The notes below the pieces were generated by a model. It saw only the letters and a program-made list of their open reading frames with translations, had not been told where the DNA came from and did no database searches. Source: Bog-473 sp963783245 (GTDB taxonomy: Bacteria; Actinomycetota; Acidimicrobiia; Acidimicrobiales; RAAP-2). Taken from it: a DNA stretch of 64,000 nt. The stretch lies in contig CAWAMS010000001.1 of assembly GCA_963783245.1 (NCBI GenBank), positions 372,001 through 436,000 on the forward strand. The letters are read 5' to 3'. This document shows, piece by piece, positions 8,700 to 17,636 of this stretch. How positions within the stretch are numbered: position 1 is the stretch's first letter; the number at the start of each line of letters is the position of its first letter. The translations under genes and the position numbers were made by a program.

Positions 8700-9983
8700 G
8701 TGGCCAGAATCACCGATCCTGAGACCTATTTGCGCCTGGCCTGCGAACGTCTCTACGTAGGTCAGCACAGTGGCAGGCCGGACACGGCCGAGGCGGGAGT
8801 CATCAGCCGGGCATGCGTCGCCGCCGGGGCCCTCGACCAGGCCACGGCGCAAGGAGTCCTAAACGAGTACAGGTTCGCGTTGGCGTTGCGCGACCGGCAT
8901 TGGCACCACCTGCGCGCGCATCAGGGATCTGTGGTCCCAGGTGAACGCCAGCGACTCACGTCACAACGGGTCGTCGTCGGCAGCCCCACGTTCCAGCGAG
9001 ATGGCCAACAGTGGCACCTCGAGAAGCTGCTCTTCGCCGACGACGGGATCCATCTCGATATAGCGGGGACGGATCCTGCCGAGGATCGGGGGGATCCTCG
9101 GCGCCGCGGCGGCTTCGGTCGCCCGGCGCACGGATCGATGCCCCATCACCCATTTCCCCAGACGCTCGCCCTCAAAGACGATCAGGGCACGACAGCCACC
9201 GCCCACAGCGGGGCGGGGAATTGGGGTGGTGGAACCTGGAACACGAGTTATCACACCGGGGAAGTGCTTTCCCCGGCCACACGGTGGATCGAGATTGACG
9301 GGATCCGTGTCGACTTGCCCGAGCCGCAGCCCGTGCCGGAGGCTCACGTCGAGGAGATCGAGGCGATGGACCCTGTCCGGGCGATGCTCTATGGCGAAAT
9401 CCTCAGCGTCGATCGTCACCATGGCGGCAGGGACGATGTCGTCGACATCGCCTGTCGGACCCTGGTCGCGATCGGGGCGCTCGAGGACGACGGTCCGCTG
9501 TTGGCCGAGATTCAGCGGATCGCGGCTGCGGTCGCCAGCGGGTCGCCGGCACCCGGGCTTCCGGAGCCTTGGTCTTCGCTGTTGGCGCGTTTCTCAAAGC
9601 AGGACGGGCCGCTCGGCAGGGTCGCGATCGGTTCCGTCATCGATGACTTGGAGGGGTTTTCCATTCGGGTCGAGGCGCTCGTCTCCGAAGCCGGGTCCTT
9701 CTCCATCTCGCTCGCGATGTCCCCGGGAGCCCTCCTGTTCCGGCACTACCCCGGAGCAGATCGGGATACCCCACTGATCATCTGGTGGGCCGAAGACGAT
9801 CGGGACAATGCATACGTCGCCTTTCAGGACCGAAGTCATGGCAGCGAGACTCTCGCCGAAGGCCAACTGACGTCCCTGGCTCCTCTCGACCCCAGGGCCA
9901 CAGCACTGAGACTGCTCCCCACCGGATCTCGTCAGCGTGGAGTGATCACCGTGCCCCTGGCCGCTCTCGGGGACCGTCCATGA
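8700..9983 (+). CDS. Unrecognised protein linked to the MoxR/VWA operon
   Basis: 427 residues from GTG 8700; an ATG 15 bases upstream is also possible. I recognise no family. The first 100 residues are helix-like and rich in Arg/Leu. A Gly/Ser/Thr-rich low-complexity linker follows (about 185-205), then an acidic region with YGEIL and a beta-rich C-terminal part (LIIWWAEDDRDNAYVAFQDRS). No signal peptide or membrane segment is seen. It is divergent from the MoxR gene and overlaps the next gene by four bases, so the four genes form one locus. It may be a client or third component of the ATPase/VWA machine. Confidence 0.75.
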   Translation: MARITDPETYLRLACERLYVGQHSGRPDTAEAGVISRACVAAGALDQATAQGVLNEYRFALALRDRHWHHLRAHQGSVVPGERQRLTSQRVVVGSPTFQRDGQQWHLEKLLFADDGIHLDIAGTDPAEDRGDPRRRGGFGRPAHGSMPHHPFPQTLALKDDQGTTATAHSGAGNWGGGTWNTSYHTGEVLSPATRWIEIDGIRVDLPEPQPVPEAHVEEIEAMDPVRAMLYGEILSVDRHHGGRDDVVDIACRTLVAIGALEDDGPLLAEIQRIAAAVASGSPAPGLPEPWSSLLARFSKQDGPLGRVAIGSVIDDLEGFSIRVEALVSEAGSFSISLAMSPGALLFRHYPGADRDTPLIIWWAEDDRDNAYVAFQDRSHGSETLAEGQLTSLAPLDPRATALRLLPTGSRQRGVITVPLAALGDRP

Positions 9984-10849
9984 CGCGTGAGCTCATGGGT
10001 CAATTTCCGCCGGCCATTGCCCGAGTGAGTTGTTCCGGCGAGACGCACAGCATCCGTTGGGAGGGGGGAGACCTGGTCGCACCCAACCATGACGACCCTG
10101 AGGGCGAACGAACGCTGGCCGCCCTCGGGAGGCAGAGCTGCACCTGCCTCGACGTCCTCGGGGCGTGGGCCCGTCAACGAGAGGAAGCGTCCGTACTCTC
10201 CGCGTTGAGTCGCGGTTCCGGCGATCCGCTTCGAACGGAGGATTTCCGTCTCAATCCGTTCCTGGCCCCGGCGCCGAACATGGCATCGCGCAGCGTGCTG
10301 GCGGCTCGCCGCGGCGGTGGGATGCCACGTGGCGGATCGGGCAGCGTCATTTCCTTCCAGACGGGTGTCGCCGTGCCGAGAGGTGTGATCGGGCCACCCG
10401 CACGTGACTCGTCAACGCGTGAGGAGGACATGGTGCTTCTCGCCGGCCTAGGCCACGAGGTGACCCACCGCTTGGTGGCGACGGTGACTGCAGCGCTTTT
10501 GCAGCGGTTGGAGGATCCGCAGGCTCCTTCACCGCGGCCCCACCTCGAGGCGTCGCTCTTCGGGCGGGTCTCGTCTGCGCTCCGTACCTGGCTCGGGTCC
10601 CCGGAGCTGGCGGTCGAGCTCGAGGTCATGGGGCCTGATGCAGATCCCCGACTCAGTTGGGAAGCCAGTTCTTCGGTGCACGTCGCCCTGCCGCTCGAGT
10701 GGGTACTGTCGGTGTGGGGTCGTGACATGTCCGTGGTTGCTGGACGGTTCTGCCTCGGGGTCGTCGAATCGAATGGCGCCCGCACCACGCTCCTCAGCGT
10801 CACTTCTGACCTCGGAACGCCCCGACCGCTGACCGTAGAAATCCCCTGA
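9980..10849 (+). CDS. Unrecognised protein with an HExxH-like motif, MoxR/VWA locus
   Basis: 289 residues. The start is fixed by the ATGA overlap with the preceding gene. I do not recognise the family. Residues 159-163 read HEVTH, the pattern of zinc metallopeptidases, inside a predicted helix LLAGLGHEVTHRLVATV, but no third ligand is obvious and the match may be accidental. A Gly/Arg-rich stretch (RRGGGMPRGGSG, 110-121) looks disordered. The C-terminal 80 residues are beta-rich. No signal peptide. Tight coupling to 8700 and divergence from the AAA/VWA pair suggest a common process. Confidence 0.7.
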   Translation: MTRELMGQFPPAIARVSCSGETHSIRWEGGDLVAPNHDDPEGERTLAALGRQSCTCLDVLGAWARQREEASVLSALSRGSGDPLRTEDFRLNPFLAPAPNMASRSVLAARRGGGMPRGGSGSVISFQTGVAVPRGVIGPPARDSSTREEDMVLLAGLGHEVTHRLVATVTAALLQRLEDPQAPSPRPHLEASLFGRVSSALRTWLGSPELAVELEVMGPDADPRLSWEASSSVHVALPLEWVLSVWGRDMSVVAGRFCLGVVESNGARTTLLSVTSDLGTPRPLTVEIP

Positions 10850-10970
10850 CCCGTTCGGGCATATCGATCCTCGCTCGCCGGTTCGGCGACGAAGGCGTCG
10901 CTCCAGCTCAAGGGACCAATGGCCCTATTGGAGATCGTCTCTCCGGCGCAAACTGGTAGAGGTAACACAA

Positions 10971-11051
10971 ATCGAAAGGGCACACCTCCCGTGAGGGAGG
11001 GTCGCAAAGCCACGGGACTCCCTGAGTTCGCCGGGCCGCCGAAAGAGCGAT
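10971..11051 (+). promoter_or_regulatory. Cyclic di-GMP-I (GEMM) riboswitch aptamer, probable
   Basis: Core GEMM landmarks occur in order. GGGCACACC is followed by a UCCC/GGGA stem with a GUGA (GNRA) tetraloop. GGGUCGCAAAGCCACGGGAC then matches the conserved GACGCAAAGCC block, and a second arm ends in GCCGGGCCGCCGAAA, the usual receptor side. AUCG (10971-10974) can pair with CGAU (11048-11051) as closing stem P1. It lies 65 bases upstream of a gene that makes and/or degrades c-di-GMP, the expected ligand, so feedback control is likely. CCUGAG (11021-11026) is complementary to CUCAGG (11082-11087), a possible switching pair. Confidence 0.8.
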
Positions 11052-11116
11052 CAACATGCAGCTGTTTCCCGCGGCCCCTGCCTCAGGATTGAAGGGGAAA
11101 CGATGCGTGAGGAGCA

Positions 11117-13453
11117 GTGAGTCATCGACGCGTTTGGTTGATGTGGGCCGCAATGGTGGTCGCGCTGGGCAGCATGGGCTCGGTGTTTGCTGCGGTCGCG
11201 GTAGGGCACAACGATGCGCAGAAGTCGCACCAAGCACTTGTGACGTCATCGACGGCGATCGCATCCACCTTGAAGCTGGCCATCCAACACGAGCAGGATC
11301 TCGCTACTGCTGCGGTCGCTTTCTTCGTGGAGAATCCCAACGGCACTCGGAGCGCGTTCCAAGAATGGACCACATCAGTCGGAGCGTTCGAGCGATATCC
11401 CGAGGTTCTCGGCATCGTTGAGGTGAAGATGGTCTCCGCATCCCAGCTTCCTGTTTTCGCCGCACAGGCGCAGGTGGATCCGGTGGGCACGTTGGGCCCC
11501 GCCGGCAAATTCCAGGTTGTCCCGGCTGGGATTCGCCCCTTCTATTGTCTGGTCAACGCCTCCCGACTACGGGCGGGACAGCCGATTCCCGCCGCCGGCG
11601 TCGACTACTGCGACACGGTCCTCGGCCCTCAATTCTTGAAAGCACGGGATTCCGGCCGTGGCGCCTACGTGCCGTACGGGTCTGGGAAGAATCTGATCTT
11701 GGGGGTGGGCACGCCTATCTACCTCGGTGGCGTCGTTCCGACAACCGTTGCAGCGCGTCAACGTGCCTTCGTCGGTTGGACGGGTACGGAAATCCGCCCG
11801 AGCGTGATCTTGAACACAGCGCTACGTGGCCATCCACAGACTGCAGTGGCTTTCGAGTTCGGATCAGGGGCATCAAAGGTCACCCTCAGGGCCGGAGCCA
11901 TCGCCGCGGGAGCGGTAGCGACGTCAATCGATCTCCACAATGGATGGCACGTCTGGACCTTCGCCCGAGTCACCGGAGCCGGGTTATTCGAAAACACAAA
12001 TGCACTCGTCCTGTTGTTCGGTGGAATCGCACTCAGCTTGCTGCTGGGAATATTGCTCTACGTGCTGGGTACGAGCCGCTCTCGGGCGCTGGTCGTGGTC
12101 AGCGAGCAGACCGATGAGCTGCGTTACCAGGCGCTGCACGATGCACTGACAGGCTTGCCCAACCGGGCGTTGATATTGGACCGCATCCAGCAGCTCCTGG
12201 CGCGTGGGCGCCGTCAGGGAACCGTCGGCGCCGCTCTCTACGTCGATCTTGACGAGTTCAAGAATGTGAATGACTCACTCGGGCATGAGGCTGGTGATCG
12301 GCTGCTGATTGCGGTTGCCGCCCGTTTGCAGAACACGCTTCGCGATGCCGACACGATTGGACGGATGGGTGGCGACGAGTTCGTCGTGTTGATTGACGGC
12401 GCATCCCTTCAAGTGGCTCCCGAGATGGTCGCCGATCGGATTCTGGAGGTGATGCGCCAGCCATTCGAACTCGTGGGAGCGCCGATGCCCCTCATCGTGA
12501 ATGCCAGCATCGGCATCGCAGTGGGCGACCGGGTCGCTCCCGGAGACCTGCTTCGTGACGCCGACGTGGCGTTGTACCAAGCCAAGGCCGGTGGAAAGAA
12601 TCGCTACGAGATCTTTCACGCAGACATGCAAACCAATCTCCAAAACCGCATTGAGTTGGAATTCGACCTTCGTTCCGCTCTCGACGGCCACCAGTTCCAC
12701 CTCGTGTATCAACCGATCTACAACCTTGACGACCTCCGCATGGTCGGGGTGGAGGCACTCTTGCGCTGGGATCACCCCACTCGCGGGGTGGTGGGACCTG
12801 ACGAATTCATCCCGATCCTGGAACAAACCGGTCAGATCAGGGAGGTTGGCCGGTGGGTACTCGACAGTGCCTGTCAGCAGATGGCCGAATGGCATTCCAA
12901 GGGAAGCGCCCTAGACGTTTCTGTCAACGTCTCGGGTCGCCAGCTCGACGACGATGCGATCATTCTGCACATCTCCGACGCCCTCAGCGTCAGTGGGCTA
13001 CCTGCCAGGTCCCTTATCATCGAGGTCACCGAGTCAGCCCTCATGCGCAATGCCGACGACACTGCCAAACGGCTCCAAACCATTAAGGCACTAGGAGTCA
13101 GAATCGCGGTTGACGACTTCGGTACCGGGTATTCATCCCTCGCCTATCTCCAGCGGTTCCCCGTCGATTGCCTCAAGATTGATCAGAGCTTCACCAAAGC
13201 CATCGCCACGTCACCCGAGTCCACGGCTCTCATCGGCACCCTCGTGCGACTTGGCAGGGATCTCGGTCTCACCACATTGGCCGAGGGTGTCGAAACGCCC
13301 GGTCAGATAACCCATCTCCGCCATCAGCACGTCAATGAGGTGCAGGGATTTCTTCTCGCTCGACCTCTTGACGCCGCCACCTTCGAAGAGGAGCTCCTCA
13401 CGCCCATCTGGTCATTGCAAGGCTTGGCGACCAATGCCGGAGCGCACAATTAG
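11117..13453 (+). CDS. Membrane CHASE-GGDEF-EAL c-di-GMP turnover protein
   Basis: 778 residues from GTG 11117, with GAGGAG three bases upstream. TM1 is about 7-28. A periplasmic CHASE-like sensor follows (FVENPNGTRSAFQEW, FERYPEVLGI), then TM2 at about 290-313. The GGDEF motif at 418-422 is intact and preceded by an RDAD inhibitory site five residues upstream. The EAL domain has EALLRW (546-551), DDFGTGYSSL and an intact later EGVET, so both synthesis and hydrolysis of c-di-GMP are possible. The upstream GEMM element suggests its product controls its expression. The signal sensed by the CHASE domain is unknown. Confidence 0.93.
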   Translation: MSHRRVWLMWAAMVVALGSMGSVFAAVAVGHNDAQKSHQALVTSSTAIASTLKLAIQHEQDLATAAVAFFVENPNGTRSAFQEWTTSVGAFERYPEVLGIVEVKMVSASQLPVFAAQAQVDPVGTLGPAGKFQVVPAGIRPFYCLVNASRLRAGQPIPAAGVDYCDTVLGPQFLKARDSGRGAYVPYGSGKNLILGVGTPIYLGGVVPTTVAARQRAFVGWTGTEIRPSVILNTALRGHPQTAVAFEFGSGASKVTLRAGAIAAGAVATSIDLHNGWHVWTFARVTGAGLFENTNALVLLFGGIALSLLLGILLYVLGTSRSRALVVVSEQTDELRYQALHDALTGLPNRALILDRIQQLLARGRRQGTVGAALYVDLDEFKNVNDSLGHEAGDRLLIAVAARLQNTLRDADTIGRMGGDEFVVLIDGASLQVAPEMVADRILEVMRQPFELVGAPMPLIVNASIGIAVGDRVAPGDLLRDADVALYQAKAGGKNRYEIFHADMQTNLQNRIELEFDLRSALDGHQFHLVYQPIYNLDDLRMVGVEALLRWDHPTRGVVGPDEFIPILEQTGQIREVGRWVLDSACQQMAEWHSKGSALDVSVNVSGRQLDDDAIILHISDALSVSGLPARSLIIEVTESALMRNADDTAKRLQTIKALGVRIAVDDFGTGYSSLAYLQRFPVDCLKIDQSFTKAIATSPESTALIGTLVRLGRDLGLTTLAEGVETPGQITHLRHQHVNEVQGFLLARPLDAATFEEELLTPIWSLQGLATNAGAHN

Positions 13454-13493
13454 CGGGACGGACGGGTCGGGGCACATCGATCAGTCCCCGTCT

Positions 13494-14435
13494 ATGGCAA
13501 GGTTGCCGGAAGTGAATGCGCTCGATGGACGTGTTGTCGTGGTCACTGGCGCCAGCCGTGGCATTGGCGCAGGTATCGCCGTACGTTCGGCGGCTGAAGG
13601 AGCAAAAGTCGCGGTCGTCGCCCGCACCTTGACCTCCGACGAGTCGCCGGGAGGTGGATCCCTCGAGCGGACGATCAGGCAGATAGAGAAGGTGGGTGGT
13701 CAAGGGATCCCGGTCATCGCTGATCTTTCGGATGCGGATGCGGTGGCGAAGATCATCCCGGAAGTGGAGCGCGTGCTGGGACCGGTGGAGGTGTTGGTCA
13801 ATAACGCCGGCATCGCGATGTATCGCCCGATCGACGACCTCAGCTCCGCTCACCTCCGGCGGTTGATGGAGATCAACTATCTGGCACCGGTCGAGTTGGC
13901 GAAGGCAGTTCTACCGGGCATGCGGGAACGCCGAAGAGGGTGGATCATCAACATCTCCAGCGTCGTTGCCGCCCACGCGGGTTCACCCCCGTACAACGAT
14001 CTCGCACCCCTTTTCAAGGTGGGCTGGCACTACGGGGCGACGAAAGCTGCGCTCGAACGGTTCACGACGGGACTTGCGTCGGAGGTGTACGCCGATGGTA
14101 TTGCCGTGAACGCGCTGTTGCCTGTTGCCGGCGTGCGGACGTCGGGTTTCGAGGAGCTCGTGGGTCGGGTTACCCAACGTCCCAATCTCCTCGAACCCGT
14201 AGAACAGATGGCAGAGGCGGCTCTGGCGCTCGCGTGCGGCGATTCGGCCGTTCTGACCGGCCGTATCGTCACGAGTGCGGCTATTTTGACCGAGTTGGAC
14301 GTGGCGGTGCGCACGCTCGATGGTGCGTCCCTGCTGGTTGGCGCAGGCATACAAGGGTCTGACCGACTGGCCACGCTGGTGAAGGAGGAGAGAATGGGAA
14401 GAGTTGGTTCCGGGAACGGTGATGCCGATGCCTGA
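13494..14435 (+). CDS. Short-chain dehydrogenase/reductase (SDR)
   Basis: 313 residues from ATG 13494, which puts the Rossmann motif TGASRGIG near residue 20. NNAG, the catalytic Ser in NISSV and YGATK (Tyr and Lys) are all present, so a classical NAD(P)-dependent alcohol/ketone oxidoreductase is expected. It is about 50 residues longer than typical SDRs, with a C-terminal tail after the core. It overlaps the cupin gene by 14 bases and is likely co-transcribed with it. The substrate is unknown. Confidence 0.88.
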   Translation: MARLPEVNALDGRVVVVTGASRGIGAGIAVRSAAEGAKVAVVARTLTSDESPGGGSLERTIRQIEKVGGQGIPVIADLSDADAVAKIIPEVERVLGPVEVLVNNAGIAMYRPIDDLSSAHLRRLMEINYLAPVELAKAVLPGMRERRRGWIINISSVVAAHAGSPPYNDLAPLFKVGWHYGATKAALERFTTGLASEVYADGIAVNALLPVAGVRTSGFEELVGRVTQRPNLLEPVEQMAEAALALACGDSAVLTGRIVTSAAILTELDVAVRTLDGASLLVGAGIQGSDRLATLVKEERMGRVGSGNGDADA

Positions 14436-14745
14436 TCACACGGGTGAACTCGGCGACGTCGGCACCGCCGTGCTCTTCGAGAACGAACGGATCAAGGTGT
14501 GGGAGATGGACCTCCAGCCCGGCGAGGAGTCCGATCTGCACCGGCACGATCGGGACTACATCCTTGTCATCATCGAGGGGGATCGCATCGCTGGCGTACC
14601 ACCGGAGGGAGTCGAGTCAAAGCACTACATCGAGGCCAGCGTCGAACCCGGCAAGGTCTACTACCAACGCTCTGGGGGAACCGAGACGGCTCGTAACGTC
14701 GGCGAACAGCGCTACTACGAGATCCTGATCGAGCTGAAGGACTGA
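14422..14745 (+). CDS. Small cupin-domain protein
   Basis: 107 residues from ATG 14422, five bases after GGGAA; an ATG at 14428 is the alternative. One cupin barrel: HRHDRDYILVIIEGD holds the metal-type histidines, but the second cupin motif is poorly kept, so metal binding is uncertain. VWEMDLQPGEESDLHRH is common in small actinobacterial cupins next to catabolic enzymes. It overlaps the SDR gene, suggesting translational coupling and a shared pathway. Confidence 0.75.
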   Translation: MPMPDHTGELGDVGTAVLFENERIKVWEMDLQPGEESDLHRHDRDYILVIIEGDRIAGVPPEGVESKHYIEASVEPGKVYYQRSGGTETARNVGEQRYYEILIELKD

Positions 14746-14774
14746 GGGAGCCCGTCCTCTGGGTGCGCAGTCCT

Positions 14775-17126
14775 TCACGGATCGGTGCCGATGGCTCCAA
14801 TGAGTTCCAGAATTCGGCACGGCGGGAGGTGCTGCTCGGTGACACGTACTCCCATGGGCGAGAGGGCGTCCTCAATTGCGTTGCACACGGTAGGCGGTGC
14901 GATGATCATTCCTCCTTCGCCCACGCCCCGGAAGTTGACGTCGGCGTCGAGCGGAACAGTTTCGAGATGTTCGATCTCGATGCGCGGGATCTCGTATGCG
15001 GTGGGCAGGAGGTAGTCCATGAACGTGCTCGAGAGGAACTGACCGCTGTCGGGATCGTATGACGAGCGCTCGAGCAGGACCGCACCGATGCCCTGCGCCA
15101 CGCCTCCTCGCACCTGTCCCTCGACGATGGCCGGGTTGATAAGGACGCCGCAGTCCTCCGCCACGAGGTAGCGGTCGATCCGCACCTGCCCGGTTTCCAC
15201 ATCCACCTCGACGATGGCGGCGTGGGTGCCGCCGGCCCAGCCTCCCTCCCCGCCGTCGTATTCAGCGGTGACCTCGACGTCGCCCTCCAGTTCGGGTGGC
15301 AGACGCCCCGGCTGGTGAGCGGCCTGGGCGATCTCCCCCAGGGAGAGAGCACGGGCCGGGACCCCCCGGACCGATACGGCCCCGGCAGAGAGTTCAATGT
15401 CCTCAGGGCTGGTCTCAAAGAGGTGTGCGGCCATCTCGAACACCTTGGCCCGTAGGGACCGGGCCCCGTAGAGCGACGCTCCGCCGGCCATCGTCGCCGA
15501 CCGGCTGCCACCCGTTCCGAACCCCGCAGGCACAAGGTTGCTATCGCCTACAACGACTCGAACCTGATCGAACGGCACCCCGAATTCGTCAGCTGCGATT
15601 TGAGCCAGGGTGGTCTGGTGACTCTGGCCGTGTGGCATTTGTGAGGTGAAGACGGTCACAGTGCCGTCCTCCTCCAGTCGGAGTCGCATTTTCTCCGGGC
15701 CGAGGACCCCACCTGCGCCTTCCGGTGTTCGAGGTCCGGGTGCCGCCTCGATATAGGTCGCGAGACCCAAGCCGAGATATCGACCCTGAGCCCGTGCTTC
15801 GGCTTGTCGGAGGCGGAACCCCTCGACGTCGACCAGTTCAGCGATGCGTTCGAGCGATTCTCGAGACGTGATTCCGATCAGACTGCGACCGGTCACCGTC
15901 TCGAGCGGAGGCTCACCGCGCGTGACCACGTTGCGGAGGCGCACTTCCAGTGGCTCCATCGCGAGTTCTCTGGCGACCATGTCGAATATCCGCTCCCGTA
16001 CCCACGTCTCGGAAGCCCACGGGCCGCGGTATGCGATGTAACTGGCCTTGTTGGTGACCACCGCCGTTGACTCGAATGACAGCGCGCCGATCTTGTACGG
16101 TCCGCAGATCATGGATTTGACCATCTCAGGCAGCATTCCGCCCAAGCCGGGGTAAGCCCCCGTGTCGATGGTCATCTTCACCCGCAGGCCGAGGATGTCA
16201 CCTTGATCCGTGATTGCCGCCTCGACCTCGAAGCTTTCGTCCCGGGCCTGACCCGATGCCGTCAGATTCTCGATTCGGTCTTCGATCCATCGGACCGGAC
16301 GGCCGAGCTGGCGCGAGGCGGCTGCGCAGGCGATGTCCTCCCTTGCGGCCCCCAGCTTGAGCCCGAACGAGCCGCCGATGTCCCCGGCCAGGACCCTCAC
16401 CTTCTCCATCGGCATGTCGAGCTGCGTCGCGAATCCCATTCTGGCGACGTGCACTCCCTGGGTGGCCAAGTGGACGGTGAGTTCGCCAGATTCGGGGTCG
16501 AAGCTGCACACGACCCCCCGACACTCCATCGGCACGTTCTGGTGGCGGTGTTGGCGCAGCTCGGCCTGCACAACCCGGTCGGCCCGGGCAAAAGCCCCCT
16601 CCACATCGCCGAAGGTGGCCGCGGGCGAGTGGATCAGTACATTGCCGCCCAAATCCTCGAAGATGGGCGGGCCGGCAGGGTCGAGTGCTTGCTCCTGGGT
16701 GATCACGGCGGGGAGTTCTTCGTAGTCCACTTCCACCAGCTCGCCCGCGTCCTCGGCGAGGTAGCGGCTTTCTGCCACGATCAGCACGACGGGGTCTCCG
16801 ACAAGGCGTACCTTGTCGGTGGCCAAGATGCTGAAAGATGGCATCGTCAGGTTGCCCGCGAACATCCCGGCGGAACCCGGACCCCGGACAGTGAGCGCGT
16901 CCAGGTCCTCACCGGTCAGCACGGCGATCACCCCCGGTGCCCGCCGGGCTTCGGTGACGTCGATGCTCGTGATGCGGGCGTGGGCAAACGGGCTGCGCAC
17001 GAAGGTGGCGTGGAGCATGTCGGGAAGGCGGACGTCGTCAACGTAGTAACCCGTCCCGGTCAAGATCCGGGGATCTTCAGAACGCTTGACGCTCGCTCCG
17101 GTGAACCGCTCGGCGATGTTCTGCAC
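14775..17126 (-). CDS. Molybdenum hydroxylase large subunit (CoxL/xanthine dehydrogenase family)
   Basis: 783 residues, full family length, with an N-terminal a/b-hammerhead (RSEDPRILTGTGYYVDDV) and the molybdopterin-binding part behind it. Around residue 363 the loop reads AYRGPWA, not the AYRCSFR of form I CO dehydrogenases or AYRGAGR of form II, so it belongs to another clade whose substrates are mostly unknown. GVGEGGMI near the end carries the catalytic Glu typical of the family. It is the third gene of a FAD, 2Fe-2S, Mo operon, 18 bp after the iron-sulfur subunit. Confidence 0.92.
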   Translation of the reverse strand: MQNIAERFTGASVKRSEDPRILTGTGYYVDDVRLPDMLHATFVRSPFAHARITSIDVTEARRAPGVIAVLTGEDLDALTVRGPGSAGMFAGNLTMPSFSILATDKVRLVGDPVVLIVAESRYLAEDAGELVEVDYEELPAVITQEQALDPAGPPIFEDLGGNVLIHSPAATFGDVEGAFARADRVVQAELRQHRHQNVPMECRGVVCSFDPESGELTVHLATQGVHVARMGFATQLDMPMEKVRVLAGDIGGSFGLKLGAAREDIACAAASRQLGRPVRWIEDRIENLTASGQARDESFEVEAAITDQGDILGLRVKMTIDTGAYPGLGGMLPEMVKSMICGPYKIGALSFESTAVVTNKASYIAYRGPWASETWVRERIFDMVARELAMEPLEVRLRNVVTRGEPPLETVTGRSLIGITSRESLERIAELVDVEGFRLRQAEARAQGRYLGLGLATYIEAAPGPRTPEGAGGVLGPEKMRLRLEEDGTVTVFTSQMPHGQSHQTTLAQIAADEFGVPFDQVRVVVGDSNLVPAGFGTGGSRSATMAGGASLYGARSLRAKVFEMAAHLFETSPEDIELSAGAVSVRGVPARALSLGEIAQAAHQPGRLPPELEGDVEVTAEYDGGEGGWAGGTHAAIVEVDVETGQVRIDRYLVAEDCGVLINPAIVEGQVRGGVAQGIGAVLLERSSYDPDSGQFLSSTFMDYLLPTAYEIPRIEIEHLETVPLDADVNFRGVGEGGMIIAPPTVCNAIEDALSPMGVRVTEQHLPPCRILELIGAIGTDP

Positions 17127-17144
17127 GTTGTCGCTCCTGCTTCG

Positions 17145-17636
17145 CTAGTGCTGTGGCCCGGAGGGCGAGCTGTCGTGTCCGGCTGCTCGCAGTACCCCGT
17201 TGACAATGCTCTCGTACCCGGTGCAGCGGCAGAGGTTGCCGGACAATGCCTCCCTGATCTCGGCCTCGGCCGGGTTCGGGTTCTCGGTCAACAGGGCGGT
17301 GATCTGCATGAGGAATCCGGGAGTGCAAAAGCCGCACTGAAACCCGTGCGACTCCCACATCGCTTGCTGCAGGGGGTTCATCACGCCGTCGTTCGCGAGG
17401 CCCTCGACGGTGACGATGTCGGCTCCCCGTGCCTGCACGGCGAGCATGAGGCAGGAGCGGGCCGGTTCGCCGTTGACGAGGACCGTGCACGCACCGCAAA
17501 CGCCGTGCTCGCAGCCGAGGTGGGTGCCGGTAAGCCCCAGGTCCTCTCGCAAGAAGTCCGCCAGGGTCCGTCGGGGTTCGACGGTACCCTGCAGTGGTGC
17601 CCCGTTGACCGTGAGTTCGACGTCGAAGGTGCTCAT
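17145..17636 (-). CDS. [2Fe-2S] subunit of the molybdenum hydroxylase (CoxS-like)
   Basis: 163 residues. An N-terminal plant-ferredoxin fold has Cys 42, 47, 50 and 62 (CEHGVCGAC and the following C). The C-terminal helical 2Fe-2S domain has Cys 101, 104, 136 and 138 (CGFC, CRC). All eight ligands are present, so both clusters should form and pass electrons between the Mo site and FAD. It overlaps the FAD subunit gene by four bases, marking tight co-translation. Confidence 0.95.
   Translation of the reverse strand: MSTFDVELTVNGAPLQGTVEPRRTLADFLREDLGLTGTHLGCEHGVCGACTVLVNGEPARSCLMLAVQARGADIVTVEGLANDGVMNPLQQAMWESHGFQCGFCTPGFLMQITALLTENPNPAEAEIREALSGNLCRCTGYESIVNGVLRAAGHDSSPSGPQH

Noticed and set aside
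6318..10849. A vWA-MoxR type bacterial conflict (defence) system
   Set aside because: No effector, protease or death-like adaptor domain is visible in the two partner proteins, and nothing else nearby is defence-related. A housekeeping chaperone role fits as well.
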